A DNA stretch of 64,000 nt from Nocardioides sp. Soil774. GTDB lineage: Bacteria > Actinomycetota > Actinomycetes > Propionibacteriales > Nocardioidaceae. This document shows, piece by piece, positions 34,107-44,504 of the stretch. The DNA is taken from assembly GCF_001428125.1 (NCBI RefSeq), contig NZ_LMSM01000005.1, positions 191,701 through 255,700 on the forward strand. The letters are read 5' to 3'. A program made the translations under genes and the position numbers. Every line of letters begins with the position of its first letter. Position 1 is the stretch's first letter. Under the pieces are notes generated by a model that was not told the DNA's origin, did not search any database, and saw only the letters and a program-made list of their open reading frames with translations.

Positions 34107-35222
34107 TCAGCCGACGAGGATGGGGATCGTCATCTCGGCGGACGTCAGCGAGCCGTGCAGGCCGACGAGCGTGTCCTCGTAGGCGAAGTCGCGCGTCGAG
34201 ACCACGGCCACGTCGTCGTGGCAGGCCACCATGACGTCGCCCAGACGTGGCAGGACACCGGGGTCGACGGCGCCGAACCAGCCCCGACCGATCGCGTCCT
34301 CGCGCGTCAGCACCGTGGCTCGATCGCCCAGCACCTCGCGCCAGGTCGCGACGACGTCGTCGACCGCGCGGGAGGGGCAGTAGAGGTGCCGGAAGCGGGC
34401 CTCGCCGCCGAGCAGGGCGACCCCGTCGCGCATCCCGTCGACCTCGTCGACGTCGACCCGTGCCTCGCGCGGGCTGTCGACCATCCCGTGGTCGGCGACG
34501 ACGAGGAGCCGGGTCGAGGCCGGCAGCGCCTCGCGCAGCTGCTCGGCCTCGGCGTCGACCATCGCGAGCTGCTGGAGCCACTGGGTCGAGGCCACGCCGA
34601 ACTTGTGCCCGGTCCAGTCGAGGTCGGAGTCGTAGACGTAGGTCAGCGACGGGCGGTGCGACGACGCGCTGACGGTGGCGGCGATGCGCTCGCCGACGCG
34701 GTCGGCACCGACGTACGTCGCCCCGCGCTGCGAGGCGACCGTCAGGCCCGAACCGTCGAAGTCACGCTTGTTGACGGAGGTGACGTGGACCCCGGCGTGC
34801 GCGAGCCGGCCGAAGGCGGTGGGGTGCGGCTGCCACAGCGTGGGATCGACGCCCTTGTCCCACGACAGGTGGTTGAGCAGGCGGTCGGTCCCGGGGATGC
34901 GGGCGGTGAAGCCGACGAGGCCGTGGGCGCCGGGGGTGAGCCCGGTGCCGAGGGAGGTCAGTGAGGTCGCGGTCGTCGACGGCACGCCGGCCGTGCCGGT
35001 CGAGGCCCCGTCGACGAGCGAGGCGAGGTAGGGCGCGGCGTGGGCGTGGCGGGCGAGCAGCTCCGCGCCCATCCCGTCGACCAGGAACACGACGTACGAC
35101 GGCGCCGGGGGCAGCTCGATGCCGACGGCGTGGCCCTCGAGGGGCGTCCCGAGCGCGCGGGCCACCGACGGCACCACGTCGGCGAGGGAGCGGTCGCCGT
35201 ACGCCGGTGGGGTGAAGGTCAT
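34107..35222 (-). CDS. Alkaline phosphatase superfamily phosphodiesterase/nucleotide pyrophosphatase
   Basis: This 371-residue protein has the type I phosphodiesterase/NPP fold: VVFLVDGMGAELL (Asp metal ligand, about 44-56), GVPSTTATSLTSLGTGLTPG (Thr nucleophile, about 78-97) and VVADHGMVDS (Asp-His, about 247-256). The substrate is unknown. Its ATG overlaps the stop of the upstream DUF5998 gene (ATGA), so the two form a translated pair. No signal peptide is seen, so it acts inside the cell. Confidence 0.9.
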   Translation of the reverse strand: MTFTPPAYGDRSLADVVPSVARALGTPLEGHAVGIELPPAPSYVVFLVDGMGAELLARHAHAAPYLASLVDGASTGTAGVPSTTATSLTSLGTGLTPGAHGLVGFTARIPGTDRLLNHLSWDKGVDPTLWQPHPTAFGRLAHAGVHVTSVNKRDFDGSGLTVASQRGATYVGADRVGERIAATVSASSHRPSLTYVYDSDLDWTGHKFGVASTQWLQQLAMVDAEAEQLREALPASTRLLVVADHGMVDSPREARVDVDEVDGMRDGVALLGGEARFRHLYCPSRAVDDVVATWREVLGDRATVLTREDAIGRGWFGAVDPGVLPRLGDVMVACHDDVAVVSTRDFAYEDTLVGLHGSLTSAEMTIPILVG

Positions 35223-35800
35223 CCGCGGGTGCGCGCGGAAAGGGCGTCGGCGAAGGCCAGCAGCCCGGCCACCGAGTCGGCTCCCTCCGCGGCGGCGGAG
35301 ACGCGCAGCGTGTAGTCGTCGCCGGCGAGCGTGCCGGTGTAGCCGTGGTCGGCGTCGCACTCGGGGTCCGAGCAGGCGGCGGGCTCGAGGTCGAGCCGGC
35401 CCACGCCGCCCCAGCCGATGGTCAGCACGGCCTCGGCCGGCGGCGCCACGCCCGCGGTCGGGTTGGCGACCATGCGGGTGACCACCACCGTGCGGATCGA
35501 GGTGAGCGTGACGGCCTCGGTGGTGGTGGAGGTGTAGGGCTCCGGCAGCAGGTCGTCGCCCGGGTGCTCGTCGGTGTGCGCGATCACCAGGCGGGTGGGC
35601 GTCAGCAGCAGGGCGGTGAGGTGGCGGCGCACCTCCTCGTGGTCGAACGTCGTCTCGTGGTGCACGAAGAAGGAGACGACGTCCTCGCCGCCCGCGGCGG
35701 AGAAGACGCCGTCGGCGACGACCTCGGGGTAGTAGCCGGTGCGGTGGATCGCCTGGCGGAGGTCCTGGGAGACGTCCGCGTCACGGGTCGAGCGGGGCAT
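35219..35800 (-). CDS. DUF5998 family protein
   Basis: This 193-residue protein begins DVSQDLRQAIHRTGYYPEVV and has a beta-rich core with FFVHHETTFDHEEVRRHLTA and RLVIAHTDEH. Cys in AACSDPECDADHG may bind a metal. DUF5998 is restricted to actinobacteria and often stands next to the alkaline-phosphatase-like gene, as here, but has no known role. Its ATG is preceded by CAGACT 6 bases upstream, a weaker -10 candidate. Confidence 0.85.
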   Translation of the reverse strand: MPRSTRDADVSQDLRQAIHRTGYYPEVVADGVFSAAGGEDVVSFFVHHETTFDHEEVRRHLTALLLTPTRLVIAHTDEHPGDDLLPEPYTSTTTEAVTLTSIRTVVVTRMVANPTAGVAPPAEAVLTIGWGGVGRLDLEPAACSDPECDADHGYTGTLAGDDYTLRVSAAAEGADSVAGLLAFADALSARTRG

Positions 35801-35826
35801 GGTCGCAGTCTGTCACGCGGGGGGCG

Positions 35827-38541
35827 TCAGTCGGGGAGCGTGTCCCCCGGCATCGTGCTGAGGCGTCGCACGAACCAGTCGGAGCGAGGGTCCTGCACCT
35901 GCTCGACCCGCACCGAGGCACCGAGCACGCTCGCGCCGTCGGACCCCGCCAGCACGAGAGGCAGCTGCAGCGAGCGCACCTGCGGCAGGTCGTGCTGGAG
36001 CTGCGCCACCTGGCGCACCAGCCGCTCGATCTCCGCGACCTCGACGATCTCGCTGCCGCGGTAGCCGAAGAGCAGCGGCGAGGCCTTGATCTCGCGCACC
36101 ATGTCCTGGGCGTCATGATCAGCGAGCGGCGGGATCCGGTAGGACCGGTCGCCCAGCAGCTCGGTCAGCGGGCCGCCGATGCCGAAGGAGAGCACGGGTC
36201 CGAAGAGCGGGTCCTCCATGGTCGCGATCGTCACCGGCACCCCGGGCGGGGCGTTGCGCTGCACCACGAAGCCGGCGCGCTCGGGCTCGGTGATCACCTG
36301 GTTGAGCGAGGTCCAGGCGTCGGCCATCTCGTCGGGGGTGTCGATGTTGCGCCACACGTGCGCGAGGTCGGGCCGGTCGCGCAGGTGGTCGGCGGTGGCC
36401 TTGAGCACCACGTCCCACCCCAGCGACTCCCCCGCCGCTGTCGCCTCGTCGAGCGACTCCACGGCGTAGGTGTCCCACAGGTCGATGCCGTAGGCGCTGA
36501 GCAGGCGGTGCTGCTCGACGAAGTCGAGGTCGCGGCCCTCGGGGTGGCGCATCAGCACCTCGTTGACGAGGTGGCGGGCGTCGTCGCGGTCGTTGGACGG
36601 CAGGTCGCCGACCGTCGACTGGGGCACCCGCAGCCACACGGCGTACTCCACGACGTGGGCGAGCGCGCGAACGGCGGCCTCGACGGCGGGGTACGACGGC
36701 ACCGACCCGCGCCCGGCGCTGGAGCCGGCCACGTCGGGCACCCGCAGCAGCTCGGGCACGCCCTCGGTGCCGAGGAAGGTCGACACGATCGGCTTGTCGG
36801 ACTGCTCGCCGACGGCCGCGAGCACGTTGGCGACCTCCTCGCGGGCGCCGGTGACGTTGAGCGGGGGGATGAAGATCGCCGCCACCGCGTCGACCTCCGG
36901 GTCGTCGATGGCCGCGTCGAGCGCGTCCTCGAAGTCCTCCGCGGTCGCGTCGGCGCCCAGGGCCTCCTGCCGGTTGACCACCAGGCCCACCGAGTTCGCG
37001 GCGTCCGCGGCGAGCAGGCCGAGCGCGTCGGAGTTGCCGACGATCGCGACCCGGCGCCCGCGCGGCAGCGGCTGGTGGGCGAGCAGCTGGGCGACGTCGA
37101 ACATCTCCTCCAGCGACTCGACCTGGATGATGCCCGCCTGGCGGAACATCGCGTCCACGGCCTCACCCGGGGCACCGATCTTGCGGACCGCGTGGCCCAT
37201 GGGCACGCCCTGCGAGCTGCGTCCCGAGCGCACCGCCACGATCGGCTTGCGCCGGCTGACGCGGCGCGCGATGCGGGAGAACTTGCGCGGGTTGCCGATG
37301 GACTCGAGGTAGAGCAGGACCACCTCGGTGGCGTCGTCCTCCTCCCAGTACTGCAGGAGGTCGTTGCCCGAGACGTCGGCGCGGTTGCCGGCGCTGACGA
37401 AGGTGGTGAGGCCGAGGCCACGGTTCTGCACCTTCTCCAGGATCGCCGAGCCCAGCGCTCCGGACTGGCAGAAGAACCCGGCGCGGCCGCGCGGCGGCAT
37501 GACCGACGACAGCGAGGCGTTGAGCGAGACGTCGGGGTCGGTGTTGATGATGCCGAGCGCGTTGGGGCCGATCAGCCGCAGGCCGTAGGAGCGTGAGAGC
37601 CCGACCAGCCGGCGCTGGCGCATCCGGCCCTCCTCGCCGGTCTCGGCGAAGCCCGACGAGATCACGACGAGCCCGTGCACGCCCTTGGCGGCGCAGTCGA
37701 GCACGACGTCCTGCACGGCCTCGGCAGGCACGGCCACGATCGCGACGTCGACCTCGCCGGGGATCTCCCCCACCGACTTCCACGCAGGCATCCCGGCGAC
37801 CGAGTCGGCGCTGGGGTTCACCACGTGGATCCGGCCGGAGAAGTCGCCCAGCACCAGGTTGCGCACCAGTGCGCGCCCGATCGTGTCCTGGCGGCGGCTC
37901 GCGCCGATGATCGCGACGGACTTCGGCGAGAAGAACCGCTCGATCGAGGCGTACTCGGCACGGTGCTCGCGCTGCTCCATCACGCCGATCGCGGTGTCGG
38001 TGGGGTCGATGCGGAACACCAGCTCCATCACGCCGTCCTCGAAGGCGCTCTTCACCTGGTAGCCGGCGTCCCTGAACGTGTGGATCATCGCCTGGTTGTC
38101 GGGCAGCACCTCGGCGACGAACTCCTCGATCCCGCGCTCGCGCCCGGCCTGGGCGAGGTGCTCGAGCAGGAGCTGGCCGATGCCGCGGCCCTGGTGCTGG
38201 TCCTCCACGAGGAAGGCGACCTCGGCGTAGCCGGGGCGGATCGTGTCGTAGCGCCCCACCGCGATCATCCGGCCGGCCACCAGCAGGATCAGCGCCACGC
38301 GGTCGCGGTGGTCGACCCGGGTGAACCGGTCGAGGTCGCGCTCGGAGAGCTCGGGCATCGGCGAGAAGAACCGGTAGTACTTCGACTGGTCGGACACCCG
38401 GCTGTAGAACTCGACCAGCAGCGCCCGGTCGTCCGGCTGCATCGGCCGGATGTGCGCCGTGCGACCGTCGCGCAGCAGCACGTCCGCCTCCCAGTGGCGG
38501 GGCGGTGGCACGGCAGCCGGCAGTTCGTCCGCTTCGGTCAC
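35827..38541 (-). CDS. GNAT acetyltransferase fused to ADP-forming acyl-CoA ligase (Pat-like)
   Basis: This 904-residue protein has an N-terminal GNAT domain (about 20-175, [18 protein letters not shown]) and an acyl-CoA synthetase (NDP-forming) module: CoA-binding (about 205-330, [15 protein letters not shown]), ligase-CoA (about 345-640) and ATP-grasp (about 690-890). In E. coli Pat the GNAT domain is C-terminal; actinobacterial forms have it at the N-terminus. The catalytic His segment of active ligases (SHTGA) reads here as [12 protein letters not shown], so it may sense rather than make acyl-CoA. It may acetylate lysines such as those of acetyl-CoA synthetase. The start is GTG, with TAGATT 6 bases before it. 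Confidence 0.9.
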   Translation of the reverse strand: MTEADELPAAVPPPRHWEADVLLRDGRTAHIRPMQPDDRALLVEFYSRVSDQSKYYRFFSPMPELSERDLDRFTRVDHRDRVALILLVAGRMIAVGRYDTIRPGYAEVAFLVEDQHQGRGIGQLLLEHLAQAGRERGIEEFVAEVLPDNQAMIHTFRDAGYQVKSAFEDGVMELVFRIDPTDTAIGVMEQREHRAEYASIERFFSPKSVAIIGASRRQDTIGRALVRNLVLGDFSGRIHVVNPSADSVAGMPAWKSVGEIPGEVDVAIVAVPAEAVQDVVLDCAAKGVHGLVVISSGFAETGEEGRMRQRRLVGLSRSYGLRLIGPNALGIINTDPDVSLNASLSSVMPPRGRAGFFCQSGALGSAILEKVQNRGLGLTTFVSAGNRADVSGNDLLQYWEEDDATEVVLLYLESIGNPRKFSRIARRVSRRKPIVAVRSGRSSQGVPMGHAVRKIGAPGEAVDAMFRQAGIIQVESLEEMFDVAQLLAHQPLPRGRRVAIVGNSDALGLLAADAANSVGLVVNRQEALGADATAEDFEDALDAAIDDPEVDAVAAIFIPPLNVTGAREEVANVLAAVGEQSDKPIVSTFLGTEGVPELLRVPDVAGSSAGRGSVPSYPAVEAAVRALAHVVEYAVWLRVPQSTVGDLPSNDRDDARHLVNEVLMRHPEGRDLDFVEQHRLLSAYGIDLWDTYAVESLDEATAAGESLGWDVVLKATADHLRDRPDLAHVWRNIDTPDEMADAWTSLNQVITEPERAGFVVQRNAPPGVPVTIATMEDPLFGPVLSFGIGGPLTELLGDRSYRIPPLADHDAQDMVREIKASPLLFGYRGSEIVEVAEIERLVRQVAQLQHDLPQVRSLQLPLVLAGSDGASVLGASVRVEQVQDPRSDWFVRRLSTMPGDTLPD

Positions 38542-38547
38542 GGCTGC

Positions 38548-38553
38548 AATCTA
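38548..38553 (-). promoter_or_regulatory. Candidate -10 box of the Pat-like gene
   Basis: TAGATT on the minus strand, 6 bases before the GTG at 38541. Confidence 0.5.
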
Positions 38554-38641
38554 TCGGCCCCGACCGGACCTGTGCGCGTCCCCGCCGGGATCCGCGACGC
38601 TCCCCCGGCGTGCCCCGGTCCGCTCGCGCACGGGCAGCGGG

Positions 38642-38647
38642 GACAAT
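38642..38647 (+). promoter_or_regulatory. Candidate -10 box of the topoisomerase IV subunit A gene
   Basis: GACAAT, 7 bases before the ATG at 38655. This decides between two in-frame ATGs (38646 and 38655): the earlier one overlaps the hexamer. Confidence 0.5.
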
Positions 38648-38654
38648 GGCCCCC

Positions 38655-41177
38655 ATGGCACGACGTACGACGAAGCAGCCCCTGCCGGACGACTTCGAGG
38701 AGCACATCCTCGACACCGACATCCGCGACGAGATGCAGACGTCGTTCCTGGAGTACGCCTACTCCGTCATCTACTCCCGCGCGCTGCCCGACGCACGCGA
38801 CGGCCTCAAGCCCGTGCAGCGCCGGATCCTCTACACGATGGACGACATGTCGCTGCGTCCCGACCGCGGGCACGTGAAGAGCGCCCGCGTCGTCGGCGAG
38901 GTCATGGGCCGGCTGCACCCGCACGGCGACGGCGCGATCTACGACGCGCTGGTCCGGATGGCGCAGCCGTGGTCGATGCGGCTGCCGACGGTCGACGGCC
39001 ACGGCAACTTCGGGTCCCCTGACGACGCCCCCGCGGCGATGCGCTACACCGAGTGCCGCATGGCGCCGGCCGCGGTGGCGATGACGGCCTCGATCGACGA
39101 GGACACCGTCGACTTCAAGCCCAACTACGACTCGCGCGAGACGGAGCCGGTCGTGCTCCCGGCGGCCATCCCGCACCTGCTGGTCAACGGCTCGGCCGGC
39201 ATCGCGGTCGGCATGGCGACCAACATCGCGCCGCACAACCTGGTCGAGGTCGTGCAGGCCCTCAAGCACCTCGTCACGCACCCGAAGGCGTCCCTCGACG
39301 ACCTGATGCGGTTCATCCCCGGTCCTGACCTGCCCACCGGCGGCAAGATCGTCGGGCTCGACGGCATCCGCGACGCCTACGAGTCGGGCCGCGGCACGTT
39401 CAAGATGCGCGCCACCGCCCGGGTCGAGTCGGTCACCGCGCGCCGCAAGGGCATCGTGGTCACCGAGCTGCCCTACGGCGTCGGCACCGAGCGCGTGATG
39501 GAGCAGATCAAGAAGCTCGTGCTGGGCAAGAAGCTCCAGGGCATCGCCGACATCAAGGACCTCAGCGACCGTGAGCACGGCCTGCGACTGGTCATCGAGA
39601 TCAAGAACGGCTTCGTGCCCGAGGCGATCCTCGAGCAGCTCTACCGCCAGACCGCGCTCGAGGACTCCTTCGGCATCAACGCCGTCGCGCTCGTCGACGG
39701 CCAGCCGCGCACCCTCGGCCTCAAGCAGATGCTCGACGTGTTCCTCGAGCACCGCTTCGAGGTCGTGCGGCGCCGCTCGACCTACCGTCGCAAGAAGGCC
39801 GCCGACCGGCTGCACCTCGTCGACGGCCTGCTCATCGCCATCCTCGACATCGACGAGGTCATCCAGGTCATCCGCGGCTCCGACAACGCCGCGGCCGCCA
39901 AGGACCGGCTGATGTCGATCTTCGAGCTCTCCGAGGCCCAGGCCGACTACATCCTCGACATGCCGTTGCGCCGCCTCACCCGCTTCAGCCGGCTCGAGCT
40001 GGAGAAGGAGAAGTCCGAGCTCGAGCGCACCATCGAGCACCTCGACGCGATCCTGGCCGACGAGAAGCTGCTGCGGAAGGTCGTGGCCGACGAGCTCACC
40101 GACGTCGCCAAGGAGCACGGCACGCCCCGGCGCACGGTCCTGCTGGCCTCGGCCGGCAGCACCGTCACCGCCGCGACCCCCGTCGAGGTCGCCGACGACC
40201 CGTGCTTCGCGCTGCTGTCCTCCAGCGGCCTGCTCGCCCGCACGACCTCGGGCACGACGCCCGGGCGCGGCGAGGGTCGCGCCAACCACGACGTGGTGAC
40301 CAGCGCCGTACGCACCACCGCCCGCGGCGAGGTCGGGGTGCTCACCAGCCGCGGCCGCCTGCTGCGGGTGAGTGTCCTCGACATGCCCGAGCTGCCCGAC
40401 TCCGCCAACGACCCCAACCTGCAGGGCGGGTACCCGCTCAGCGAGATGCTGGCCCTCGGCTCCGACGAGCGCGCCCTGTCGCTCACCGCGCTGCACTCCG
40501 ACGGCCCCGGCCTCGCGCTCGGCACCCGCGACGGCATCGTCAAGCGGGTCAACCCCGAGGTCCTCAACCGCGACGAGTGGGAGGTCATCGGCCTGCGCGA
40601 AGGCGACGAGGTGGTCGGCGCGGTCGAGCTTGTCACCGGCGAGGAGGAGCTCTGCTTCATCTCCTCCGACGCCCAGCTGCTCCACTTCCCGGCCTCCGGC
40701 GTGCGGCCGCAGGGTCGCGCCGGCGGCGGCATGGCGGGCATCAAGCTCGGCGCCGGCCAGCAGGCGGCGTTCTTCGGTGCCTTCGACCCCGCCGACGCGG
40801 TCGTCGTGACGGCATCGGGGTCCTCGACCGCCCTCCCGGGCACCGAGGCGGGCGCGGTCAAGGTGACGCCGTTCAGCGAGTACCCCGGCAAGGGTCGCGC
40901 GACCGGCGGCGTGCGCAGCCACCGCTTCCTCAAGGGCGAGGACGTGCTGGTCACCGCGTGGGCGGGGCCGGGCCCGGCCCGAGCCGCCGCCTCCAGCGGC
41001 GCACCGGTCGACCTGCCCGAGGCCAACGGGCGCCGGGACGGCTCGGGCGTGCCCGCGCCGCAGCCGATCGCGGCCGTCGCGTCCCCCGTCGCGACCCAGG
41101 TCGCAGGCCAGGCAGCAGGCCAGGCAGCAGCGCAGGTCGCGGCAGTCGGTGACGCGCCCAGTCCTGTGGAAGGCTGA
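38655..41177 (+). CDS. parC: DNA topoisomerase IV subunit A
   Basis: Topoisomerase IV decatenates daughter chromosomes using ATP. The 840-residue subunit A has the QRR motif in [17 protein letters not shown], the catalytic Tyr131 in [10 protein letters not shown], and a C-terminal beta-pinwheel (about 500-780). The pinwheel has PQGRAGGGM in place of a clear GyrA box QRRGGKG, which favours ParC over GyrA. The last 60 residues are Ala/Gln/Val-rich with a short repeat ([15 protein letters not shown]). The ATP subunit is at 48520-50592, so the pair is split. A lipoprotein gene follows after 4 bases. Confidence 0.9.
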   Translation: MARRTTKQPLPDDFEEHILDTDIRDEMQTSFLEYAYSVIYSRALPDARDGLKPVQRRILYTMDDMSLRPDRGHVKSARVVGEVMGRLHPHGDGAIYDALVRMAQPWSMRLPTVDGHGNFGSPDDAPAAMRYTECRMAPAAVAMTASIDEDTVDFKPNYDSRETEPVVLPAAIPHLLVNGSAGIAVGMATNIAPHNLVEVVQALKHLVTHPKASLDDLMRFIPGPDLPTGGKIVGLDGIRDAYESGRGTFKMRATARVESVTARRKGIVVTELPYGVGTERVMEQIKKLVLGKKLQGIADIKDLSDREHGLRLVIEIKNGFVPEAILEQLYRQTALEDSFGINAVALVDGQPRTLGLKQMLDVFLEHRFEVVRRRSTYRRKKAADRLHLVDGLLIAILDIDEVIQVIRGSDNAAAAKDRLMSIFELSEAQADYILDMPLRRLTRFSRLELEKEKSELERTIEHLDAILADEKLLRKVVADELTDVAKEHGTPRRTVLLASAGSTVTAATPVEVADDPCFALLSSSGLLARTTSGTTPGRGEGRANHDVVTSAVRTTARGEVGVLTSRGRLLRVSVLDMPELPDSANDPNLQGGYPLSEMLALGSDERALSLTALHSDGPGLALGTRDGIVKRVNPEVLNRDEWEVIGLREGDEVVGAVELVTGEEELCFISSDAQLLHFPASGVRPQGRAGGGMAGIKLGAGQQAAFFGAFDPADAVVVTASGSSTALPGTEAGAVKVTPFSEYPGKGRATGGVRSHRFLKGEDVLVTAWAGPGPARAAASSGAPVDLPEANGRRDGSGVPAPQPIAAVASPVATQVAGQAAGQAAAQVAAVGDAPSPVEG

Positions 41178-41181
41178 CGCC

Positions 41182-41910
41182 ATGCCCGCCCCAGCCCGCG
41201 ACCGGACCTCCGGACGCCTCGCGACCGCCGCCGTGGCGGCCCTGCTCGCCCTTCCCACCCTCGCCGCCTGCTCGGGCGACGACTCCCAGGCGGCCGAGGA
41301 GGGCAAGAGCCCCGAGGAGGTGCTGGCCCAGGCCTCGGCCCGCCTGACCGACACGAGCGGCGTCGACCTCACCCTCTCCACCCCGGCGCTGCCCGACGGC
41401 GTCTCCGGCATCACCCGCGCCGAGGGCACCGTGACCGACGCCCCGGCGTTCGAGGGGACGATCACGGTCGTCTTCGCCGGCCAGACCGTCGACGTGCCGG
41501 TCATCGCGGTCGACGACACCGTCTACGCCCAGCTGCCGTTCACGCCCGGCTACGACAAGGTCAACCCCAAGGAGTACGGCGCCCCCGACCCGTCCGGCCT
41601 CGTCGGCGAGGACGGCTTCGCGGGCCTCCTCACCCTCACCGAGTCGCCCGAGAAGGGCGAGAGCGTGCGCGGCGGGGCCGACAACTCCGAGGTGCTCACG
41701 ACCTACTCGGGCACCGTGCCGGGCGACGCGATGGACGCCGTCATCCCGTCGTCGTCGGGCGACTCCTTCGACGTCGAGTGGCAGGTCACCGACACCGGCG
41801 AGCTCCGCACCGCCACCCTGACCGGGGTGTTCTACCCCCGGGCCGAGGAGATGACCTACACGGTCGAGTTCGCCGACTACGACACCGAGAAGGACATCAC
41901 CGCGCCGTGA
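41182..41910 (+). CDS. LppX/LprAFG-family lipoprotein (LprG-like)
   Basis: This 242-residue lipoprotein has a signal peptide (about 1-28) ending in the lipobox LAAC, with the lipidated Cys at about 30. The mature domain has the LprG half-barrel fold (VDLTLSTPALPDGVSG, GTITVVFAGQTVDVPVIAVD), which holds triacylated lipids between membrane and wall in mycobacteria. I chose the ATG at 41182, since the 11 residues before it carry no signal. It overlaps the MFS start (GTGA), the same arrangement as lprG-Rv1410c. Lipid carriage is inferred. Confidence 0.85.
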   Translation: MPAPARDRTSGRLATAAVAALLALPTLAACSGDDSQAAEEGKSPEEVLAQASARLTDTSGVDLTLSTPALPDGVSGITRAEGTVTDAPAFEGTITVVFAGQTVDVPVIAVDDTVYAQLPFTPGYDKVNPKEYGAPDPSGLVGEDGFAGLLTLTESPEKGESVRGGADNSEVLTTYSGTVPGDAMDAVIPSSSGDSFDVEWQVTDTGELRTATLTGVFYPRAEEMTYTVEFADYDTEKDITAP

Positions 41911-43664
41911 CCCGGACCGCGGAGGTCTCCCACACCTCGCGGCTGCTCCTGGCGCTGGCGGCGGTCGCCGTCGCCTTCGCCGCCGCCGACACCTACGTCG
42001 TCGTGCTGGCCCTGCCCGACATGATGACCGGCGTCGGCGTGCCGATCGACCAGCTGCAGCGCGCCGCCCCGATCGTGAGCGGCTTCCTGCTGGGCTACGT
42101 CGCGATGCTGCCGCTCATCGGACGCATCGCCGACCTGCGCGGACGCGTGCCGGTGCTGGTGATGGCGCTGGTGCTCTTCGCGCTCGGCAGCCTGGTGACG
42201 ACCTTCGCCTACGACATGCCGAGCATCGTGGCGGGCCGCTTCCTCCAGGGCGTGGGCGGCGGTGGTCTGGTGCCCGCCACCCTCGCCCTCGTCGCCGACC
42301 TCTACCCCGTCGAGCGCCGCGGCGTCCCGCTGGGCGTGGTCTCGGCCGTGCAGGAGATCGGCTCGGTGCTGGGCCCCCTGTTCGGCGCCGCAGTGCTGGC
42401 GGTCTCCGACTGGCGCGCCATCTTCGCGATCAACCTCGCCGTCGGCCTCGTCCTGGCCGCAGCCGTGCGGGCCGTCGCACCGCGCGCCCCGGCGCGCAGC
42501 GCTCGTCGTCCCGACCCGGTCGGCCTGCTGCTGCTGCTCGCCACCTTCGCAGGGGGCGCGATCGTCTTCCTTCGTCCGGCCGGGCTGATGCGCGACCTCA
42601 CCTGGGGACGGCTGTTCATCCCCTTCGCCGGCGACGGCCGCTGGCTCACGCCGATCGGCGCGGCCACGACGGTCGCGCTGGTCCTGCTCCTGGCGTGGTG
42701 CTGGCTCGCCTCGCGACCGCTGCTCGACCTCCGCGGGTGGGCCCGGGTGCTGCTCGAGGCCGACCTCGTCGGCGCCCTTCTCCTTGCCATCGCGCTCGGC
42801 GGCGTCATCCTCGCCTTCGCCACCGCCGACCCCAAGGTCGAGGTCTTCTCCCCACGGGGTCGGTGGTACCTCCTCGGTGCCGCCGTCGCCACGGGCGTGC
42901 TCGTGCGTCACCTGCGCCGCGCGCCCGCCCCGCTGGTGCCGCGCGGCGCGCTGCGGCGTACGCCGGCCTGGGGCGCGCTGCTGGTCAGCTTCTTCGTCGG
43001 TGCCGCCCTGATCGCCGCGCTCATCGACATCCCGCTCTTCGCCCGCACGACCGTCTACCCCGACGACCAGCTGCCCGCGGCGCTGGTGCTCGTCCGCTTC
43101 CTCCTGGCGCTGCCCGTCGGTGCCGTGGCCGGCGGCTGGCTCATCCGCCTGGTCTCCCCCGGCGTGGTCACCGCCGTCGGCATGCTCATGGCCGCGGCGG
43201 GCTTCGTGCTGATGACCCGCTGGGGGCTGACCACGATCGAGGAGCCGGTCGCCAACCTCGCGCTCGTCACCGGCGGGCTGGGGTTCGGCCTCGCGCTGGC
43301 GCCGGTCAACGCCGCGCTGCTGGCCTCCACCGACGACGACGTCCACGGCGTGGCGAGCGCGTTCGTCGTCGTCTCGCGGATGGTCGGCATGCTGGTCGGG
43401 ATCTCGGCGCTCACCACGATCGGGCTGCGGCGCTACTACTCCGAGCAGCTCGCCGTGCCTCCCGTGCAGGAGGTCTGCGACGGGAAGAGCCGGTGCAAGG
43501 AGTTCTCCGACCTGCTGCGGGTCGCGGGCATCGCGCAGGAGCACGCCGTCTTCTGGGGCGCCGCGGGCTGCGCGCTGGTCGCCGCGGTCCTCGCGCTCGT
43601 CCTGTTCCGCCAGGTCGGCCCCACCCGTCTGGCTGCGCGAGACGTCTTCTCGACCCCTTCCTGA
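41907..43664 (+). CDS. MFS exporter coupled to the LprG-like lipoprotein (P55-like)
   Basis: This 585-residue transporter has 12-14 membrane segments; LIGRIADLRGRVPVLVMA (about 70-87) is the MFS motif A, and GRFLQGVGGGGLVPAT is a helix-5 motif of the drug:H+ antiporter-2 type. Mycobacterial P55 (Rv1410c) moves lipids and drugs together with LprG. The GTG start overlaps the lipoprotein stop, so the two are translated as a unit. It is likely to export a lipid or lipophilic compound; this is inferred from the pairing. Confidence 0.88.
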   Translation: MTRTAEVSHTSRLLLALAAVAVAFAAADTYVVVLALPDMMTGVGVPIDQLQRAAPIVSGFLLGYVAMLPLIGRIADLRGRVPVLVMALVLFALGSLVTTFAYDMPSIVAGRFLQGVGGGGLVPATLALVADLYPVERRGVPLGVVSAVQEIGSVLGPLFGAAVLAVSDWRAIFAINLAVGLVLAAAVRAVAPRAPARSARRPDPVGLLLLLATFAGGAIVFLRPAGLMRDLTWGRLFIPFAGDGRWLTPIGAATTVALVLLLAWCWLASRPLLDLRGWARVLLEADLVGALLLAIALGGVILAFATADPKVEVFSPRGRWYLLGAAVATGVLVRHLRRAPAPLVPRGALRRTPAWGALLVSFFVGAALIAALIDIPLFARTTVYPDDQLPAALVLVRFLLALPVGAVAGGWLIRLVSPGVVTAVGMLMAAAGFVLMTRWGLTTIEEPVANLALVTGGLGFGLALAPVNAALLASTDDDVHGVASAFVVVSRMVGMLVGISALTTIGLRRYYSEQLAVPPVQEVCDGKSRCKEFSDLLRVAGIAQEHAVFWGAAGCALVAAVLALVLFRQVGPTRLAARDVFSTPS

Positions 43665-43671
43665 CGGGCGC

Positions 43672-43677
43672 TACCCT
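43672..43677 (+). promoter_or_regulatory. Candidate -10 box of the carbonic anhydrase gene
   Basis: TACCCT, 7 bases before the GTG at 43685. Confidence 0.5.
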
Positions 43678-43684
43678 GCTGGTC

Positions 43685-44179
43685 GTGAGCGACTTCGACG
43701 ACCTGTTGCAGGCCAACCGCGACTTCGCGGACTCCTTCGACCTCGGTGGCTTCGACGGCAAGGCGCATGCCGGCGTCGCGCTGGTCACCTGCATGGACTC
43801 GCGCATCGATCCGCTGCGGATGCTCGGGCTCAAGCACGGCGACGCCAAGATCTTCCGCAACCCCGGAGGCCGGGTCACCCCCCAGGCCCTGGAGGCGCTG
43901 GTGCTCGGCGTGCACCTGCTCAACGTCCAGCGCATCCTCGTGGTGCCCCACACCCGCTGCGCGATGGCCTCGGCGTCCGAGGCCGAGCTGCGCGTCAAGG
44001 TCGGCGAGTCCGCCGGTGTCGACGCCAGCTGGCAGTCGTTCGGCGTGGTCACCGACCAGCTCGAGCAGCTGCGCGAGGACGTCGTCAAGGTGCGCACGCA
44101 CCCGCTCATCGGCGACCGCGCGGTCGTCGGCGGCTTCGTCTACGACGTCGACACCGGCCTGCTCACCCAGCACGCCTGA
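43685..44179 (+). CDS. Beta-class carbonic anhydrase
   Basis: This enzyme hydrates CO2 to bicarbonate. The 164-residue protein has the beta-class zinc ligands Cys36, His89 and Cys92 in VTCMDSR and VPHTRC, together with the Asp38-Arg40 pair. Its length fits short actinobacterial forms. The GTG at 43685 is the first in-frame start after a -10 hexamer, and the long frame upstream is a shadow of the MFS gene. It does not appear to be in one operon with any neighbour. Confidence 0.92.
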   Translation: MSDFDDLLQANRDFADSFDLGGFDGKAHAGVALVTCMDSRIDPLRMLGLKHGDAKIFRNPGGRVTPQALEALVLGVHLLNVQRILVVPHTRCAMASASEAELRVKVGESAGVDASWQSFGVVTDQLEQLREDVVKVRTHPLIGDRAVVGGFVYDVDTGLLTQHA

Positions 44180-44201
44180 GCGTCGTCCTCCGCCCGCTGC
44201 C

Positions 44202-44405
44202 TCACTCGGGTTCGGTGCCGCCGTACGTCGCGCGCTGGCGGCGGATCGTCTCGGACACACCCGCCACGGCGCGCGCGGTGCCCTCGGCCCGCCGCGCGTC
44301 CTGGATGCCGTGGCTGACCGCCAGCCGGATGATCCAGTAGACCGCGAGCACGCAGAGCGCGGTGACCACCGGCACGACCACCAGCACGAACAGCAGACCT
44401 GTCAT
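44202..44405 (-). CDS. Small membrane protein of unknown function
   Basis: This 67-residue protein has one strongly hydrophobic segment (about 3-29, LLFVLVVVPVVTALCVLAVY) followed by a basic, polar tail with an amphipathic part (DARRAEGTARAVAGVSETIR). The ATG is preceded by TAGCGT 6 bases upstream. It converges with the carbonic anhydrase gene across 22 bases. I do not recognise a family, but G/C at third positions and the -10 hexamer support a real gene. Confidence 0.6.
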   Translation of the reverse strand: MTGLLFVLVVVPVVTALCVLAVYWIIRLAVSHGIQDARRAEGTARAVAGVSETIRRQRATYGGTEPE

Positions 44406-44411
44406 GCCCGC

Positions 44412-44417
44412 ACGCTA
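44412..44417 (-). promoter_or_regulatory. Candidate -10 box of the small membrane protein gene
   Basis: TAGCGT on the minus strand, 6 bases before the ATG at 44405. Confidence 0.4.
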
Positions 44418-44504
44418 GCCGACGGCGGAGGTCCAGACCGGGCTGTCGGCGCCAGACGCTCAGGCGCACACTCGTCGTGTCCACTAGGGGAAGGAGGTGG
44501 CGAG

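Noticed and set aside
41149..41181. An earlier start of the LprG-like lipoprotein
   Set aside because: It would add residues before the signal peptide and overlap the end of parC without a ribosome site; the ATG at 41182 gives a normal lipoprotein signal.
38538..41519. A 993-residue open frame on the minus strand opposite parC
   Set aside because: It is a shadow of parC, which is proven by QRR and the active-site Tyr. The shadow has a low-complexity composition.
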